Source of the DNA: Rhinopomastus cyanomelas
Taxonomy: Eukaryota; Chordata; Aves; Bucerotiformes; Rhinopomastidae
Direction: 5' to 3'
Length of the DNA: 64,000 nucleotides
Assembly (NCBI GenBank): GCA_013400115.1
Contig: VXBP01002343.1
Coordinates: 186,001 to 250,000 of the forward strand
Below, piece after piece: positions 60,687-64,000 of this stretch; within the stretch, counting starts at the first letter, position 1, and every line of letters starts with the position of its first letter. A model generated the notes under the pieces. The model worked only from the letters and a program-made list of their open reading frames with translations. It ran no database searches and was not told where the DNA came from. The position numbers and the translations under genes were made by a program.

Positions 60687-60879
60687 GCAGTGAAGCAAAA
60701 CAGTGTGACAGAGCTGTTTGGGTCATCAGGTTGTTGGGTTGTCCTGTTCCCCAGCTCTGTGAAGGGACAGTGTGCTAAAGGCTGGGTAGGAGCTGAGCAC
60801 AGGTAGTGGCAACAGCTAATACTGAAATGCAGGGCACAGAGGGTGCACAGCAGGCAGTTGCCCTTCATGGAGATTGTAG

Positions 60880-61322
60880 AGGCATAGAATGTGTTGGGTT
60901 GGAAGGAACCTCCAAAGGTGTTCTGCTCCAACCCCTGGCAACAAACAGGGACATCACTCACTAGAACAGACTGCCCAGGGCCCCATTAAGCTTGACCTTG
61001 GATGTCTCCAGGGATAGGGCCTCAATCACCATTCTAGGCAACTTGTTCCAGCAATGCACCACCCTCATATTAAAGAACTTTTTCCTGTTGTACAATCAGA
61101 TTCTACCCTTTTGTAGCCTAAAACTATGGTCCCTTTCCCTATGGGGTCTATGCCCTTGAGAACAGTTCTTCCCCAGCCTCCTTATAGGCCCCTTTCAGGA
61201 CATGGAAAGTCACTATAAGGTCCCCCTGGAGCCTTCTCCTCTCCGGGCTAAACAACCCCAACCCTCTCAGCCTGTCCTCATAAGAGAGGTGCTCCAGTTC
61301 TCTGATCACTTCCTTGTTCGGA
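60880..61322 (-). mobile_element. CR1 LINE 3' end
   Basis: Starts GGCATAGAATGTGTTGGGTT on the + strand (complement of a tail) and extends to the AGAGAGGTGCTCCAGTTCTC block. Minus-strand reading shows HLSYEDRLRGLGLFSPERRR. Same 3' subfamily as 30653-30972. Confidence 0.92.
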
Positions 61323-62254
61323 GCAAGGCTGCTTTCTGCTGCCCTACAAAGCAGACACCTCTGCATATGCCCCCTGCTCTTCGGGGATGCTCACTGCCAA
61401 GTGCCTGCGTGACCCTGGGGACAGAGGCACCGTGGCACAGCCTGTGGGGTGTCCCTGCCTGCCTTTGCGTGGGCTGGCAGCTCCCTGGGCTGACACTCGT
61501 GGGCAAGAACACCACGAGATGGCACTAGTAACTCTCTCAGGCTGGTGGCTGCCTGACTGGAGCAGCATCACGCTGCATTGCTGTGGTCCTGTCACACAGC
61601 ACGGGCATGCCACAGCCAGAGAGATGTGGACGGGGTCTTTCTCTTGCTGACCGGTCAGCCTTGGCTAAATCCATTGCCCTTCCATTATGTGCTAATGGTC
61701 AGCAGTTTGCATTTAGAACGGGCAGATGGGATTAATGGGCTCCACCTACCAAACCATTTTCCATTTTATGCCTCATATATTCAGGAAAAAAAGCAATTAA
61801 AAAGGACAACTGAGTCTAAAGTGGCCCATGCTTAATGGAACAGGCTGAGTCAAAGCAGAGGCGGGATGTAATTATGAAGCTGTGAAGCCACTCCAAATGC
61901 CCTGTGGCCACACTGAAGCAATGCTCTCTGTTGGGACACTGATAGATAAAGCAAGGTGATGTCCACCTCCTAGCCACCCTAGCACTGTTTGACTCACAGC
62001 CACACCCTTCATACCTGTCCCAGTGGGTCACACACACACCACAGATCACCTGGCTTGGCTTCCTTCAGACTACAGTGGCATGCTCATGGCCCCAGGGCAC
62101 AATTTTACAGGGGAGGTTGTTTTCCGAAATGAATCAGGGACTTTGCAGCAGCCCAGCTGAGGGATGTTTTTATAGCATGACCCTAAGAGGCTGCGTGTCA
62201 AGGGCTTGTGAGAACATAGGAGGATGCAAAGTCTGACTGGACAGTGTAGGAGAC

Positions 62255-62620
62255 TCTGGAGTACCAACAGGACTAGGGGGAATGGAGCAAAGCTGGAAAT
62301 GTGTAGATTTAGACTGGATGTGAGAAGGAAGTTCTTCACCATGAGGGTCGTGAGAGCCTGGAATGGGTTGCCCAGGAAGGTGGTTGAGGCCCCGTCTTTG
62401 GAGGTGTTTAAGGCCGGGCTGGATGAGGCTCTGGCCAGACTGATCTAGGGTGGGGTGTCCCTGCCCATGGTAGGGGAGTTGTAACTGGATGATCCTTTGG
62501 TCCCTTCTAACCCAGACTGACTGTATGACTTGGTCTAGGTGATCCTGCTGTGGCAGGGGGATTGAACTAGATGATCTTTCGAGGTCCCTTCCAATCCCTA
62601 ATGATTCTATGATTCTATGA
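62255..62620 (+). mobile_element. CR1 LINE 3' end, mosaic copy
   Basis: NRTRGNGAKLEMCRFRLDVR and a WNGLPRKVVEAPSLEVFKAG block, then a first tail ending CAGACTGACTGTATGAC at 62529. It continues directly with TTGGTCTAGGTGATCCTGCT of a second CR1 type and ends ATGATTCTATGATTCTATGA. Same structure as the minus-strand copy at 2121-2690. Confidence 0.93.
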
Positions 62621-63329
62621 GTCCAGGCTTTTCTATAGTGGGAACAGTCCTTAGCGTGAAGGGCACCAGGTAGTGCCTTGGAGAAAGCTGCTTGAAGAGG
62701 TTCAAAACAGAGTCAACCAGCAATGACATGATGCAGCATCTTAACTTCCTCCCCTGCTCCTTTTCCATGTCCAACTGTGGACACTTATCCTTGCAGGATT
62801 TACAAGGTCTTGCAGGGCTTTCCACACTAAGCAGTTGTATTTGTCCCCAGCATGCCTATGTACTGGGTATTTCCTCCCAGTTATCTCACAACCCAGTTGT
62901 TCCTTGGCTTAGAGTGACAGGATCCTTCCCAGGTACTGAAGGAACCACAGCCTAGCACCCTGCATTGACTTCTCCAGGAGCAGGATGTGCCCAGTGAAAT
63001 CATGGATGAACACGACTATCTTTTCACCCAGGGCCTGAATTCAGTGCTGTTCACTGCCATGAGGTGCTCACATGCTGTTCACACCTGAGGTGTGAAAAGA
63101 GATTCAGTGGAAAAACTGGCAAATTGAAGGAGAACAAACTCATTGGTAGCACAGCGTAGCAGTTGGTCACACAGTGATCTAAACACAGGTTTTGGCTCAG
63201 GGAGCTCAGGTTCTGTGTAAATTTAGCAATTTCCACTACGCTGAGTCCTGGAAGCTGGGAAAGGATGCTACAGGGAGGGTATCTGTACTCAGATGAGAGA
63301 GATTTTATCATCTGAACAGAAATAATGTT

Positions 63330-64000
63330 GAGTCAGTTTGTGGAAGAGCCGAGGTGGTTTTACAAAGGGAAATCACACCTCTTAAATATATTAGAGGCTT
63401 CAGAAGGCATCAACAAATAGGTGTAGAGCAAAGATTGGTTTTCCAAAGTCCTTCATCAAAGCCTCTCAAAGGAACCGTGCTGAGATGGTTTAAGAGGCAA
63501 GGTTATGTGAGCAAAGGACTGATTAAAAGGCAGGAAACAGAAGGCAGAAATAAATAGCCAGTGGAAGGAGACTGGCAGTGGAGTCATGCAGGGATTTGTA
63601 CTCAAGCTTACATTGTTCAGCATGACACAAACCTGGAGAAAGGGGGGCTTCATAAGATGAGAGTTTTGGAGGCTATTAAGCATCCAGGAGAGGAAAGACG
63701 ATGGACAGCTGGGGAAGCTGAAGAAGAGTCTCATAATACAGAGCAACTGGGCAATAAAAAGGCAGATGAAATTCAGTGTAGCTAATTCTAAAATTAATTG
63801 CATTAAAAAAATTCTAATTTTGCATATATCATAGTAGGTTCTGAACCAACTTTTATTGCTTGGGTATTAGACCCTGGGGCTAAATAAAGATCTATGAAAA
63901 GAGTAGCTCAGTACTCAGCTGCAGTCAAAGCAGCAAATCATGTCACTAGGAAAGAAACAGAGAATAAAATGGAATCATCTCCAATCCACTCAGCAAATCC
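63330..64000 (+). mobile_element. ancient CR1/L3-like LINE relic (reverse-transcriptase middle), runs off window
   Basis: In order: GTTTTACAAAGGGAAATCAC, GATTAAAAGGCAGGAAACAG, AAATAAATAGCCAGTGGAAG, GGGCAATAAAAAGGCAGATG with AAATTCAGTG, and TGCAGTCAAAGCAGCAAA. These match the order of conserved blocks in old CR1/L3 reverse transcriptases (FrkGksc.tNl, d.Lk.RkqrV.ing, WQMKFnvdKC, AAVKKAN). Frames are broken. Confidence 0.6.

Larger units (their letters stand above)
45160..64000. other. region upstream of SERPINE3, no supported coding exon
   Basis: Nearly 19 kb, visibly more GC-rich than the INTS6 half. Contents listed separately: CR1 copies, simple repeats, two minus-strand poly(A) signals, an LTR-like stretch and an old LINE. 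Many open frames of 60-170 codons are present but none resembles a known protein or has conserved-looking splice structure. In human the next gene on this side is FAM124A; I did not recognise any of its exons. Confidence 0.6.

Noticed and set aside
60551..60961. 136-codon minus-strand frame
   Set aside because: Antisense of CR1 tails at 60265-60686 and 60880-61322; contains tail-derived nonsense.
1..64000. tRNA, rRNA, CRISPR arrays, bacterial operons
   Set aside because: No cloverleaf or internal promoter boxes, no regular spaced repeats, no ribosome-binding sites; the window is vertebrate.

Overview
This is vertebrate nuclear DNA, almost certainly from a bird. The window carries two intron-split genes with no bacterial features, and it is peppered with 5'-truncated CR1 LINE copies ending in the ATTCTATG-type tails typical of avian genomes. 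There are about two dozen recognisable CR1 pieces, roughly an eighth of the sequence, from several subfamilies and in both orientations. That load would suit a CR1-rich lineage such as the woodpecker group, but I cannot fix the species.

Layout. (1) Positions 1-23.2 kb hold the 3' three quarters of INTS6 (Integrator complex subunit 6, DICE1) on the + strand. Fourteen coding exons from 5395 to 22713 join in one open frame of 745 codons plus stop, and a poly(A) signal lies at 23174. The first exons, encoding most of the von Willebrand A domain, lie upstream of the window. (2) 23.2-27.0 kb is the gap between two convergent genes and holds CR1 pieces. (3) 27.0-45.1 kb holds SERPINE3 on the - strand. 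Seven coding exons (45120 down to 27027) join into 430 codons, from a signal peptide to the reactive-centre exon. Its introns contain CR1 copies, an old LINE remnant and a complete 453-bp hAT-type non-autonomous DNA transposon with perfect 8-bp target-site duplications. (4) 45.1-64 kb has no coding exon I can support. It holds CR1 copies, a possible decayed LTR, simple repeats, an old CR1 reverse-transcriptase relic at the right edge, and a pair of minus-strand poly(A) signals near 46.45 kb that could mark the end of the next gene.

Identity of the two genes is mutually supporting: INTS6 and SERPINE3 are also convergent neighbours on human 13q14.3. That argues for INTS6 rather than its paralogue INTS6L. 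The two proteins do not share a pathway: INTS6 is a nuclear scaffold of Integrator, SERPINE3 a predicted secreted serpin.

I did not find a new multi-gene system. The most interesting observations are a recurrent mosaic CR1 (the 3' tail of one CR1 fused to that of another, with shared junctions in separate copies), a GC-AG intron in INTS6, the hAT element with intact ends, the Arg-Ser reactive centre and unusual C-terminus of SERPINE3, and a perfect 30-bp palindrome. Exon boundaries were found by reading splice sites and checking phase; family identities rest on recognition, not on a database search.
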